64,000 nucleotides of DNA from Neobacillus sp. YX16. Lineage in GTDB: Bacteria > Bacillota > Bacilli > Bacillales > Cytobacillaceae. Both the position numbers and the translations under genes were made by a program. Under the pieces are notes generated by a model. The model did not search any database, was not told the DNA's origin, and worked only from the letters and a program-made list of their open reading frames with translations. The stretch lies in NCBI RefSeq assembly GCF_030123505.1, contig NZ_CP126115.1, positions 2,556,001 through 2,620,000 on the forward strand, in the 5' to 3' direction. Each line of letters opens with the position of its first letter. The first letter of the stretch is position 1. This document shows, in pieces, positions 25,136-33,999 of this stretch.

Positions 25136-25165
25136 AATAGCACGCCGTTGTGGCGTGCTATTCTT
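25136..25165. terminator. Bidirectional terminator between cblS and the PBP gene
   Basis: AATAGCACGCC pairs perfectly with GGCGTGCTATT over a 5-nt loop; T-rich sequence follows on both strands. It overlaps the stop codon of the convergent PBP gene. Confidence 0.88.
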
Positions 25166-27260
25166 TTATTCCTTGAAGTTTTTGGATAACCGTATCAATG
25201 CCTTTTCCGATTGAAATCATCGCATCTTCAAAACCTTTTTTCCATACTGGGGCCTGTTCTTGAATCTTTTCACCGAGCTTTTGGGCATTTTGATTTAATT
25301 CTTTTTTGATTTTTTCTGCCTGCTCTTTTATCTCTTCTCTTGTCTGTGTTTTACCAGCTAATTGGTCATTAATCGAAACGACATCAAACGTTTCACTTTG
25401 TATATGAGGGATGGATGATTTCATGATTTCTTTGAAAATCGGGACAACATTTCCAGAACCGCTGCTTGGTAGATAATGTTGTCGATCGGTTTGGTCATAT
25501 CCTATCCATATCGCTGCGACTAAATTAGGTGTGTAACCAACCATCCATTGATCTTTCGTCCCGTTTATATCATTAAAGGGAAGCTGGGTGGAACCTGTTT
25601 TTCCAGCTATCTGAACATCAGGAATACGTGCGTTTTTGCCAGTTCCAGATTCTACAACATTAAGAAGCATAGCTGTCATCTTATCAGCATTCTCCTTTGA
25701 AGTTACCTTTGTGGTTTCCGGTTCCCGTTCCGCAATGATATTTCCAGTAGGACCTACTATTTTGGTAATAAGATGGCTGTCTTGTCGCTTACCGCCATTT
25801 GGAAATGCAGAGAATGCATTTGCTAATTGAAGCGGAGATACTCCTTTGTTCATTCCCCCTAATGCAATCGCAAGGTGTTTATCCTCTTTTTCGACTGGCA
25901 ATCCAAAGGCTTTAAGCTTGTCTAATCCTTTCTCGAGACCAATTTCATTTAAGAGCCAGACGGCTGGGACATTTAACGAGTCTTCCAAAGCTTTATACAT
26001 CTGAACCTTCCCCTGATAGGTTTTTGAGAAATTTTCTGGATTGTATTCTCCAAAAGAAGTAGGCTCATCAACAAGCTCGGAATTGAATGTATAGCCATCT
26101 TCAAGAGCTGGTGTATATACCGCGAGCGGCTTAATCGTTGAACCTGGCTGAGCCTTTAATTGGGTAGCTCGGTTAAATCCTCTAAATACATGCTCACCAC
26201 GGCCGCCAACAAGAGCGAATACACCTCCTGAAGAGGGGTCCATCAGGACAGAACCGGTTTCAACAATGCGATCTTTGGAACTTTTCGGGAAAAGGGATTT
26301 ATTATTGTTTACCTTTTCGAGTCCTGCCTGCAGGTTTTGATCTAATTCGGTATATATCCGGTACCCTCTGGTTAAAATTTCTTCCTGCGTTAATCCGTAT
26401 TTATTGATTGCTTCGTTTAAGACCGCATCCACATAATAAGGATATTTACGCTCAACAAAACTTCCGCTGCCGCTATTAATCTCGATCTTTTCTTCCTTAG
26501 CCGCTGTGTATTGTTCCTTCGTAATCATCTCAAGCTCATTCATCTTGCTAAGAACGACATTTCTGCGTTTTATTGCAACATCATAGTTTTTTGTTGGATC
26601 AAGGTAATTTGGTGACTGCAATAACCCTGCAAGCAAGGCAGCCTCACTAATGGTAACTTCGGTAATCGTTTTATTAAAATATCTTTTTGATGCATTACTG
26701 ATTCCCCATGCACCGCTCCCAAAATAAACTTGATTTAAGTACATTTGTAAGATTTCATCTTTTTTATAGACTTTCTCGATCTTCACCGCCAAAAATAGCT
26801 CTTCTGCTTTTCGTTTATAGGTTTGTTCAGGTGAAAGTAATGCATTTTTCGCTAATTGCTGTGTTAGCGTACTGCCGCCGCCAGTAATCTCTCCCGCAAA
26901 TAAATTGTTGAAAAAAGCCCTCATTATTCCCTTAAGATCAAATCCTTTATGTTCATAAAAACGCTCATCTTCAATGGCAACCACTGCACCAGGAACATAT
27001 TTCGGGAGCTCATCAATCTCAATCCCTCCAGTCCGATTGGTCGCTACATTTGTTGCCACACTTTCATTACGATCATAAATGACAGTCGGTTGACTGAGAC
27101 CTTCCTTTAATGTCTGTACATTGGCTCTAGTTGCAAGCCAGCCGAAATAAACAATGGTTACGAGGATGACAATCAGAATAACTAATAATAATAGCTGTGT
27201 AATATGTTTCTTTTTCCAGAAACGGACAATCATTTCCCAATAGGGGCGTAATTTCTCCAT
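25158..27260 (-). CDS. Class A penicillin-binding protein (glycosyltransferase and transpeptidase)
   Basis: A 700-residue bifunctional cell-wall synthase anchored by one N-terminal helix (residues 20-40). The GT51 domain (about 60-240) has the catalytic Glu98 in AIEDERFYEHKGFD and GGSTLTQQLAKN. The transpeptidase domain (about 330-610) has STIK with Ser374, SLN (428-430) and KTGST. The C-terminal 60 residues form a charged helical tail (EEIKEQAEKIKKELNQ). Length and layout fit the pbpF/pbpG group (PBP2c/2d) rather than ponA. Monocistronic on the minus strand. Confidence 0.93.
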   Translation of the reverse strand: MEKLRPYWEMIVRFWKKKHITQLLLLVILIVILVTIVYFGWLATRANVQTLKEGLSQPTVIYDRNESVATNVATNRTGGIEIDELPKYVPGAVVAIEDERFYEHKGFDLKGIMRAFFNNLFAGEITGGGSTLTQQLAKNALLSPEQTYKRKAEELFLAVKIEKVYKKDEILQMYLNQVYFGSGAWGISNASKRYFNKTITEVTISEAALLAGLLQSPNYLDPTKNYDVAIKRRNVVLSKMNELEMITKEQYTAAKEEKIEINSGSGSFVERKYPYYVDAVLNEAINKYGLTQEEILTRGYRIYTELDQNLQAGLEKVNNNKSLFPKSSKDRIVETGSVLMDPSSGGVFALVGGRGEHVFRGFNRATQLKAQPGSTIKPLAVYTPALEDGYTFNSELVDEPTSFGEYNPENFSKTYQGKVQMYKALEDSLNVPAVWLLNEIGLEKGLDKLKAFGLPVEKEDKHLAIALGGMNKGVSPLQLANAFSAFPNGGKRQDSHLITKIVGPTGNIIAEREPETTKVTSKENADKMTAMLLNVVESGTGKNARIPDVQIAGKTGSTQLPFNDINGTKDQWMVGYTPNLVAAIWIGYDQTDRQHYLPSSGSGNVVPIFKEIMKSSIPHIQSETFDVVSINDQLAGKTQTREEIKEQAEKIKKELNQNAQKLGEKIQEQAPVWKKGFEDAMISIGKGIDTVIQKLQGIKE

Positions 27261-27431
27261 TGTGTCTCCTTTCCTTCAAAAGGGATTTTGCTTTATTCAT
27301 TATAAATTTATTATCAGAAAAACACCAATCATTGCCTTTATTGGAGAATGATAAAAATATTTAAATAACCTGTAGGGGGTTGATGAGGAGACTACGTCTA
27401 TTAAGGTGAAGTAGGGAAACAGGAGGAAATT

Positions 27432-28121
27432 ATGATTACAATCAAAAACTTAAGTCATGAATTTACTGTAGGAAAAAAAGGAAGACAAACCGTCATCCCA
27501 GTACTTAGAGATATTTCTATTGAAGTTGAAAAAGGGGAAATCGTAACCATAGTTGGCAGGAGCGGTTCTGGTAAATCAACTCTATTAAATCTTGTAAGTG
27601 GTTTTATTCACCCGAACGAAGGTGAAATTTGGATCAATGGTGAGAAGGTTTCAGAATTGAATGAGACCAAATTTGCAGATTTTAGAATCAAGAACCTCGG
27701 TTTTATTTTTCAAAGCTTTCAATTGATTCCGAGTATGACAGCTTTTCAGAATGTGGAACTTCCACTTATTTTAAAAGGGGTCAGTGAAGATAAAAGAAAA
27801 AAACAGACGGAGGAAATGCTGGCTAAAGTTGGTTTGTTAGATTACCAGGAACACTACCCAGGAGAATTATCAGGGGGACAGCAGCAGAGGGTAAGTATTG
27901 CTCGTGCTTTAATTGTTAATCCTCCTATTATTCTAGCGGATGAACCCACTGGCAGTCTTGACAGTGAAACAGAGGAAGATTTATTGAAGTTTATCAAGCA
28001 GTTGAATGCAGATTTAGGGATTACCTTTCTAATCATTACCCATGATGAAAAGGTAGCTGAAATCGGTCATCGAACCATTGAATTAGCTGATGGGCGAATG
28101 AAAGAGGAGGTGCTTGTATGA
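27432..28121 (+). CDS. ABC transporter ATPase, MacB/LolD type
   Basis: A 229-residue ATPase with Walker A GRSGSGKST, Q-loop IFQSFQLIPSMTAFQN, signature LSGGQQQRV, Walker B IILADEPTGSLD and switch His in IITHDE. Such subunits pair with FtsX/MacB-type permeases in mechanotransmission or peptide and lipid export. The start has GGAGG at proper spacing, and the stop overlaps the permease start by 4 bp. No two-component system is adjacent, unlike in BceAB-type resistance modules. Confidence 0.9.
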   Translation: MITIKNLSHEFTVGKKGRQTVIPVLRDISIEVEKGEIVTIVGRSGSGKSTLLNLVSGFIHPNEGEIWINGEKVSELNETKFADFRIKNLGFIFQSFQLIPSMTAFQNVELPLILKGVSEDKRKKQTEEMLAKVGLLDYQEHYPGELSGGQQQRVSIARALIVNPPIILADEPTGSLDSETEEDLLKFIKQLNADLGITFLIITHDEKVAEIGHRTIELADGRMKEEVLV

Positions 28122-29473
28122 AGCTGAGAGACCAATTCCGTTTCGTTCGTCAAAATATGAAGAAAAATAGAACAAGAGTTTACATGACCATTCTTGCAAC
28201 AGCAATGGGCTGTGCATTCTTAATTGTTCTTGCATCCGTTGGATTTGGATTACAAAAATCAGTTGTAAAGGAAATCTTAGAGGGCGGGATTGTTACCCAA
28301 ATTGATGTTTATGGACAAGAAACAAATGATGGAAACGGTTATCGCCAGATAGAAGTTAAAGATATTCAAGCATTTGAAAAGCTTGAGGATGTTAAAGCCG
28401 TAACTACGAGGAAAATGCTCCAGCAGGAAGGTACCTATTCGATTGAAAATTATCAGCTAAGTACACAAACCGTGGTCGCTGACTTTCCGTCTGAAATAAA
28501 AGCAGGTTTTGAATTGTCAGCTGGCCGTCTGGCAATGGCAAAGGATGAAGTAGTGGTCGGCTATCATTTCCCACTCAATCTTTCTGTAAAAGGGGAGACG
28601 CAAAAAGAGTGGTTTGACGAAAAAGGGCAATTGAAAGAAGAATTTCGTTTCAATGGGGAACTTATTGGAGAAAAAATCAATCTTACTGTTCAAAAAGTAG
28701 AGGGGGGTAAACCTGTAGATAAGATCATACCCCTTACTGTTGTGGGTATTTCTAAAAAACCAACGAAGGAATGGCAAGAGGATAGAAGTGTATATATTTC
28801 AGAGGACATCCTGATGGAAATCGAGGCATTTACGGGAACACCAAAAGGGATTGTCCTCGATTCAAATAGTGGGGTGGAGTTAGCTGAACTTGAAGCTGAT
28901 AAGAATACTTTTGATGATGTGAAAATTCACGCAAAAAATATGGAAGGTGTCCAAGGGATAGCGGACAAATTAAAAGAAGAGAAATACGCAACCTATTCAG
29001 TAGTAAATGAATTGAAGCAAGTTAATTTGATGTTTGCCATCGCAAAAGTAGGACTTATTTTTATAGGGACGATTGCGATTCTAATTGCTTCAATCGGAAT
29101 TTATAATACGATGACGATGGCCGTAACAGAACGTGCGCCTGATATCGGTATTATGAAAGCAATCGGAGCAACTCCTCGAACCATAAAGCGAATTTTCCTG
29201 CTGGAGAGTAGTTATATTGGGTTGATTGGGGCATTAATTGGTACCGTTGTTTCCTACGGGATAAGTTACGCAGTTAACTTTGTTATTCCTCTAATCATTA
29301 AGCAGGCATTTGGTGAGGAAACCCCTCCTGATCTAATATTTAGCGATATTCCACTTAGTCTGCCGATTATCTGTGTGGCGATCTGTTATGGTGTTACAAT
29401 CCTTTCAGGTCTTCGTCCTGCACAAAGAGCAACGAAAGTGGATGTTTTAAAAGCAATGAGAAGAGAAATATAA
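28118..29473 (+). CDS. ABC transporter permease, MacB/FtsX type
   Basis: A 451-residue permease: one N-terminal helix (residues about 20-45), a large extracellular domain (50-300), then three helices (about 307-335, 355-385, 415-440), the normal MacB/FtsX layout. The segments MTMAVTERAPDIGIMKAIGATPRTI and ALIGTVVSYGISY are typical of the family. The extracellular domain is acidic and Lys-rich. It is coupled to the ATPase by an ATGA overlap. Substrate unknown. Confidence 0.88.
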   Translation: MKLRDQFRFVRQNMKKNRTRVYMTILATAMGCAFLIVLASVGFGLQKSVVKEILEGGIVTQIDVYGQETNDGNGYRQIEVKDIQAFEKLEDVKAVTTRKMLQQEGTYSIENYQLSTQTVVADFPSEIKAGFELSAGRLAMAKDEVVVGYHFPLNLSVKGETQKEWFDEKGQLKEEFRFNGELIGEKINLTVQKVEGGKPVDKIIPLTVVGISKKPTKEWQEDRSVYISEDILMEIEAFTGTPKGIVLDSNSGVELAELEADKNTFDDVKIHAKNMEGVQGIADKLKEEKYATYSVVNELKQVNLMFAIAKVGLIFIGTIAILIASIGIYNTMTMAVTERAPDIGIMKAIGATPRTIKRIFLLESSYIGLIGALIGTVVSYGISYAVNFVIPLIIKQAFGEETPPDLIFSDIPLSLPIICVAICYGVTILSGLRPAQRATKVDVLKAMRREI

Positions 29474-29564
29474 ATAAGATTCTGTGATATTGGCGGACAA
29501 CCATTTTCGGTCCAAGCATATGTTAGTAGAAAGAACTCCTATAACATAGGAAGGAGATGGGGAA

Positions 29565-29831
29565 ATGATCAACTGGAAAGTCCGCTTTAAAAACAGGAGC
29601 TGGGTTGTGGCCTTTATTGCTCAGTTAATGATTGTTGCGCAAATGCTCTTGGGAGGATTAAATGCATTAGGGATTACTGATTTTCAACTTTCAGATGCCA
29701 TTCAGCAATCCATTTTAACGTTTGTTAATGCATTATTTATTTTACTTTCGATGATTGGACTTATTCAAGACCCAACGACAAAAGGTATGAGCGACAGCGA
29801 ACGAGCAAAAACATATAAAGAACCAAACTAA
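29565..29831 (+). CDS. Phage-type holin (phi LC3 family), orphan
   Basis: An 88-residue small membrane protein. INWKVRFKNRSWVVAFIAQ at the N terminus, two membrane helices and the C-terminal IQDPTTKGMSDSERAKTYKEP are hallmarks of phi LC3-type holins, which form pores that release endolysin. A strong GGAAGGAGATGGGG precedes the ATG. No endolysin, tail or other phage gene is close, so it is either a prophage leftover or a domesticated gene. It has its own terminator. Confidence 0.85.
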   Translation: MINWKVRFKNRSWVVAFIAQLMIVAQMLLGGLNALGITDFQLSDAIQQSILTFVNALFILLSMIGLIQDPTTKGMSDSERAKTYKEPN

Positions 29832-29839
29832 TAACAGGT

Positions 29840-29886
29840 AACGCTCGACTTCCCAATGTGGTTGGTCGGGCGTTTTAATTTTTTGT
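29840..29886 (+). terminator. Terminator after holin
   Basis: AACGCTCGAC pairs with GTCGGGCGTT (one G-T pair) over a 15-nt loop, followed by TTAATTTTTTG. Confidence 0.75.
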
Positions 29887-30006
29887 AGAATATTGTTGGT
29901 AAAAGGAGATTGAAATTTCTGAATCGTCGATAAGGTAAAAGGTATAATTGAAATGAGGATAAATGAACATTTTGATAAAGATATCAGTAAGAAAGGGGTT
30001 CTTTAC

Positions 30007-30216
30007 ATGTGGTCCTGGTTTGGAATGGGTTTACTAATATATAGCCTTTTTATTATCCTAGAGGAGTCCATCTATCTTATTTGGAATCGATATGTTTATG
30101 GACCTAAAGTGAGAAAATCGAGACTTTGGAAAAGAATCATATTGGGAATGGTCTTTATTATTCGATTACATGTAAAGAATACACATAGAGTAAATTCAGG
30201 AAAACAATCCGCATAA
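30007..30216 (+). CDS. Small single-helix membrane protein, unknown
   Basis: A 69-residue protein with a hydrophobic N terminus (MWSWFGMGLLIYSLFIIL, one helix) and a basic C-terminal tail. I do not recognise the family. I chose ATG 30007 because GAAAGGGG lies upstream. The in-frame ATG at 29953 has a TATAAT only 5 bp before it, so it is probably not transcribed from there. The gene faces the histidine kinase gene across a shared terminator. Confidence 0.5.
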   Translation: MWSWFGMGLLIYSLFIILEESIYLIWNRYVYGPKVRKSRLWKRIILGMVFIIRLHVKNTHRVNSGKQSA

Positions 30217-30250
30217 AAAAATCCTTTACCAATGGTAAAGGATTTTTTTT
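30215..30250. terminator. Bidirectional terminator, perfect 16-bp stem
   Basis: Seven A, ATCCTTTACC, a 3-nt loop, then GGTAAAGGAT and T-run, symmetrical on both strands. It serves the small membrane gene and the convergent kinase gene. Confidence 0.9.
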
Positions 30251-31538
30251 ATCTTACGTTTGGAAGATCGGTTGTAAGCGATGAATTTTGTTCAATTGGC
30301 AGGATAATATCGACAGTGGTTCCAAAATCAATTTCACTGTCGAAATGAATGGTTCCTTTGTGAGATTGAACTATTTTATAGCTGACGGTTAATCCTAGGC
30401 CTGTACCTTTTTCTTTTGATGAATAGAAGGGCTCCCCGATCTTTTCCAATCTCTCTTTTGAAATGCCACAACCATTATCTTTAACTGCAATAGAAACTTG
30501 GTTATTTTCGATTTGTTCAAGACTAATCCAAATGGTTCCACCATTTTTTGATGCTTCAATCGAGTTTTTTATTAGATTGATAAACAATTGCTTTAGCTGG
30601 TTTGGTTCACATTCTAGTATAAGATCCTCTTTCGGAAAATTGTACTCTATTTGAACATTATAAAGTGTCGCTTCAACACCCAACAATGAAATGACATCTT
30701 TCAGTATTTTTTGAATAGCTAACTTTGTATATTGTATATGTTGAGGTTTGGCTAATAGTAAGAGTTCACCAACAATATGGTTAATTCGATTTAATTCATC
30801 AAGCATAATTTGGTAATAATCTTGGTGCTTATCATCTTCCATTTGCAATAATTGTACAAAACCTTTTAAAGAGGTGAGTGGATTCCTAATTTCGTGGGCG
30901 ACACTAGCAGAGAGCTCGCCAACTACCGATAGTTTCTCAGTTCTGTTATGACGTTCTTCTGTTTGTCTTAAAGTAGTAATATCTCGGCCAATGATTACTA
31001 ATCCTTCCCTGCTTCCATTTTCATGGAACAGCGGGACTTTAATAGTATCGAAGATTTTGGACGATCCATCAGGCAACTGTACAACTTCTTCGCAGCGAGT
31101 AATAGTCCCTCTTTCCCACGTTTCTTCATCCGATATTTCACAGTTTAGAAGAGCCTCCGCATAAAAATCGGTATATTGTGCTAATTCAGAGTCCTTTTTC
31201 CCACGATAGTCGACATTCTCCAGTTGAAATAATTTCAATCCAAAATCATTTGACTGAATCCAACGACCTTCCCCATCTTTAAAGTTTACAAAATCCACCA
31301 TTGAATTAATAAGGGTTGATAAACGTTTTTCTTGTTCTTTAGTGGAATTTAGCTCTTCTTTATTTAGGATTAAAAAATAAAAGATTGCACCTGTTACTAT
31401 AATATAGAAAATCTCTTTTCCTCTTTCAACATAATAATCGAGGGAGGAGGGAATAAAATGTGTTATTACAAAATTACTTGCGTATATCCATATAAAGCTT
31501 GATATTAGGTACAGGAATACCAATTTCATTTTCTTCAT
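30249..31538 (-). CDS. Orphan PAS sensor histidine kinase
   Basis: A 429-residue membrane kinase: two N-terminal helices (about 7-27 and 42-60) with a short external loop, a PAS domain (about 72-190), HisKA with phospho-acceptor His215 in SVAHEIRNPLTSLKGF, and the ATPase domain with NLIKNSIEAS, DNGCGIS and GTGLGLTVS. No response regulator gene is adjacent. This architecture and HisKA sequence resemble the Bacillus sporulation kinases (KinA-E group) that phosphorylate Spo0F; that role is inference. The start follows ACAGGAGA. Confidence 0.88.
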   Translation of the reverse strand: MKKMKLVFLYLISSFIWIYASNFVITHFIPSSLDYYVERGKEIFYIIVTGAIFYFLILNKEELNSTKEQEKRLSTLINSMVDFVNFKDGEGRWIQSNDFGLKLFQLENVDYRGKKDSELAQYTDFYAEALLNCEISDEETWERGTITRCEEVVQLPDGSSKIFDTIKVPLFHENGSREGLVIIGRDITTLRQTEERHNRTEKLSVVGELSASVAHEIRNPLTSLKGFVQLLQMEDDKHQDYYQIMLDELNRINHIVGELLLLAKPQHIQYTKLAIQKILKDVISLLGVEATLYNVQIEYNFPKEDLILECEPNQLKQLFINLIKNSIEASKNGGTIWISLEQIENNQVSIAVKDNGCGISKERLEKIGEPFYSSKEKGTGLGLTVSYKIVQSHKGTIHFDSEIDFGTTVDIILPIEQNSSLTTDLPNVR

Positions 31539-31824
31539 GTAATTCTCCTGTTCTGGGAAAGAAAAGTTTTAGAAAATCAAAAAAAATATAGTCACATAGT
31601 ATATAGTACTAGAAACTGTAGAAATATGGAACATCTGAAAACTGGAAATCAAAAAAGGTTACAAATTGGTAACGACTTTATTATAAAGTGTGTTACCGAT
31701 ATGGACCCCTTTTTTATGGACATTTTAAATGTAAGCAGCAAGGTTACTATCCTAACTTGCTGCTTCTTTCTTGGGTTATGTCAAATTTTGAAAAAGAGAA
31801 AATAGTAAATATAAATAAAAAAAC

Positions 31825-31853
31825 TTGTTTTATCTGAAAGTTCAGAATAAAAT
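31825..31853 (+). promoter_or_regulatory. Sigma-A promoter of the acyl-CoA dehydrogenase operon
   Basis: TTGTTT at 31825-31830, exactly 17 bp, then TAAAAT at 31848-31853. The palindromic operator begins 8 bp after the -10 box, overlapping the expected transcription start. Confidence 0.65.
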
Positions 31854-31861
31854 TAGAGTTA

Positions 31862-31881
31862 CATACCAACCGGTAGGTATG
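31862..31881 (+). promoter_or_regulatory. Palindromic operator O1, TetR-family type
   Basis: CATACCAACCGGTAGGTATG is a 20-bp palindrome with one mismatched pair. It shares 16 of 20 bases with O2 at 36856 and has the same placement after a -10 box. The form (ATACC...GGTAT with a central ACCGGT) is typical of TetR-family repressor sites. No tetR gene is in the window. Confidence 0.72.
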
Positions 31882-31956
31882 CATCCGGTTCTGTCTGCAT
31901 AATATTATTTACGGGTTTTATGACTAAATTCTACTAATAAGGATGGAGTGAAAGGT

Positions 31957-33135
31957 ATGCATTTACGTCTGACAGATGAACAAAAAATGGTCCAAAAGAC
32001 AATTAGAAGATTTGTAGAAAAAGAATTGATTCCACTAGAAAATGAGGTATTGCGAAATGAAAGGGAAGGGAAACCAAGCCTTTCTAAAGAAGTACTAAAG
32101 GAGCTTCAATTAAAAGCAAAGGAAGCAGGTTTCTGGGGTATTAATACACCTGAAGAGTATGGTGGAGCTGATTTAGGGCAAATGATGATGGCGATTGTAT
32201 TAATGGAGGTTTCCAAAACGTTCGTTCCATTTAGCTTTGGTGGTTCTGCAGATAACATCCTTTATTATGGGAACGAAGAACAAAAGAAAAAATACCTACT
32301 GCCTACCATTAATGGCGAGAAAAAGTCATGCTTTGCCATGACAGAGCCTGGTGCTGGTTCTGATACGAGAAACATCAAGATGACAGCTGTAAAAGACGGC
32401 AGTGACTGGGTGTTAAATGGGGAGAAGACGTTTATAACCGGTGGGAATGAAGCGGATTTTGTTATGGCGATTGCGATTACAGATAAAAATCTGCACCAAT
32501 CTACTCAAGGGCGAGAAGGAGTTACCTGCTTTATTGTTGACAGGGATATGGGCTGGAAATCAGAGTATATACATACGATGGGTGAATGGGGTCCAGCCGG
32601 CCTAGTATTCGAAAATGTTCGAGTTCCGGAAGAGAATATTCTTGGTGAGTTACACAAGGGCTATAATCTTGGATTAGAATGGATTGGTTTTGCTAGATGG
32701 GTTGTCGGCGCAAGAGCGGTAGGTGCAGCAGAGAGACTATTACAGATGGCGATTGACTATTCAAAAGAGAGGATTACCTTTGGAAAACCGATTGCAGAAA
32801 GACAAGCGATTCAATGGCAAATTGCTGATTCAGCAGTAGAAATTGAAGCAGCTAAATGGTTGGTTTTAAATGCGGCCTTCACACTTGATAACGGTGAGGA
32901 TAATCGTCACTTAGCTTCAATGGCAAAGCTTTATGGTGCGAATATGGGAAACAAAGTGGTAGACCGTGTGCTTCAAATCCATGGGGGAATGGGCTATACA
33001 AGAGAACTGCCAATCGAGCGCTGGTACCGTGAAGCAAGACTTTGGAGAATTTACGATGGAACCGATGAAATTCAGCGAATGATTATTGCTAGGAATTTGA
33101 TTAAGGGACATGTTAAGGTTGGTCAATACGTATAA
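31957..33135 (+). CDS. Acyl-CoA dehydrogenase
   Basis: A 392-residue FAD enzyme that introduces a trans-2 double bond into an acyl-CoA. Signatures seen: FAMTEPGAGSDTRNIKM (FAD and substrate binding), WVLNGEKTFITGG, and the C-terminal QIHGGMGYTRELPIERWYREAR. At the usual catalytic-base position IYEGT the protein reads IYDGT (Asp367), as in some ACAD10/11-type members. ATG 31957 is preferred to the in-frame GTG 31948 because GGAG lies 8 bp before it. First gene of the operon driven by the O1 promoter. Confidence 0.93.
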   Translation: MHLRLTDEQKMVQKTIRRFVEKELIPLENEVLRNEREGKPSLSKEVLKELQLKAKEAGFWGINTPEEYGGADLGQMMMAIVLMEVSKTFVPFSFGGSADNILYYGNEEQKKKYLLPTINGEKKSCFAMTEPGAGSDTRNIKMTAVKDGSDWVLNGEKTFITGGNEADFVMAIAITDKNLHQSTQGREGVTCFIVDRDMGWKSEYIHTMGEWGPAGLVFENVRVPEENILGELHKGYNLGLEWIGFARWVVGARAVGAAERLLQMAIDYSKERITFGKPIAERQAIQWQIADSAVEIEAAKWLVLNAAFTLDNGEDNRHLASMAKLYGANMGNKVVDRVLQIHGGMGYTRELPIERWYREARLWRIYDGTDEIQRMIIARNLIKGHVKVGQYV

Positions 33136-33210
33136 TATTATTTGTAAGCGTTATCTATTAATTGCTAGAATTCAAGATTGTGAAAATGATAAGTTTGGGA
33201 GGAAATAGAA

Positions 33211-33975
33211 ATGGCAGGTAGATTTACTGGAAGAGTGGCGTTTGTAACAGGAGGAAGCAGGGGGATTGGGAAAGGAATCGTTGAACGTTTTGCCGAGGAA
33301 GGCGCGAAGGTAGCGTTTATTGATTTAAATGAAGAGGCATTAGTAGAAACAACGAGTGAACTAAGAGAAAAAGGTTTTGAAGTTTTTTCAAAGGTCGCAA
33401 ACGTAGTTGATGCCGAGCAAGTAGAAAGTGCCTTTAAAGAGGCGTATGATGCACTTGGCTCGATTGATATTCTAGTAAATAATGCAGGCGTTATTCGTGA
33501 TAATCTTTTATTTAAAATGACAGACACTGACTGGCAAATGGTCATGGATGTTCACTTAAAAGGATCTTTTAATGCTGCACGTGCAGCTCAAAAGTATATG
33601 GTTGAAAATAAATATGGACGAATCATAAATATTTCATCCACCTCCGCTCTTGGCAATCGAGGTCAGGCAAATTACGCAGCCGCAAAAGCAGGATTACAGG
33701 GATTCACAAAAACACTTGCGATTGAGCTAGGAAGATATGGTATTACTTCAAACTCTGTTGCACCTGGGTTTATTGAAACGGAAATGACGAAGGAAACGGC
33801 GGATAGAATCGGAGTTCCATTTGAGCAATTAATTCAAGCGAGTGTAGCCAATATCCCTGTTGGAAGAAGTGGAAAGCCTGAAGATATTGCCAATGCGGTG
33901 GCATTCTTTGCCGATGAAAAATCTTCCTTTGTTAATGGTCAGGTAATTTATGTTGCTGGCGGACCGAAAAATTAA
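33211..33975 (+). CDS. SDR oxidoreductase, FabG-like
   Basis: A 254-residue classical SDR, probably a 3-hydroxyacyl-CoA dehydrogenase or 3-ketoacyl reductase in this context. Cofactor motif TGGSRGIGKG (residues 14-23), NNAGVIRDN, ISSTSALGNRGQANYAAAKAG with the catalytic Ser, Tyr and Lys, and VAPGFIETEMT. Asp at the end of beta-2 (FIDLNEE) favours NAD over NADP, hence an oxidative direction. GGGAGG site before the ATG. It follows the acyl-CoA dehydrogenase by 75 bp and precedes two hydratase genes. Confidence 0.88.
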   Translation: MAGRFTGRVAFVTGGSRGIGKGIVERFAEEGAKVAFIDLNEEALVETTSELREKGFEVFSKVANVVDAEQVESAFKEAYDALGSIDILVNNAGVIRDNLLFKMTDTDWQMVMDVHLKGSFNAARAAQKYMVENKYGRIINISSTSALGNRGQANYAAAKAGLQGFTKTLAIELGRYGITSNSVAPGFIETEMTKETADRIGVPFEQLIQASVANIPVGRSGKPEDIANAVAFFADEKSSFVNGQVIYVAGGPKN

Positions 33976-33999
33976 AAACTAAAGTGAGGCGAGGATAAA

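Larger units (their letters stand above)
31539..31956. other. Divergent intergenic region, kinase / acyl-CoA dehydrogenase
   Basis: This 418-bp region contains no gene that I can support. It holds an orphan hairpin (AAGCAGCAAG...CTTGCTGCTT, 31733-31765, one bulge) not placed after any gene, several GTTAC/GTAAC inverted repeats near 31660-31700, and, at its right end, the promoter and palindromic operator described separately. Confidence 0.6.

Noticed and set aside
29565..30216. Small prophage or phage-remnant island
   Set aside because: Apart from the holin, no phage gene, integrase or attachment-site repeat is seen here.
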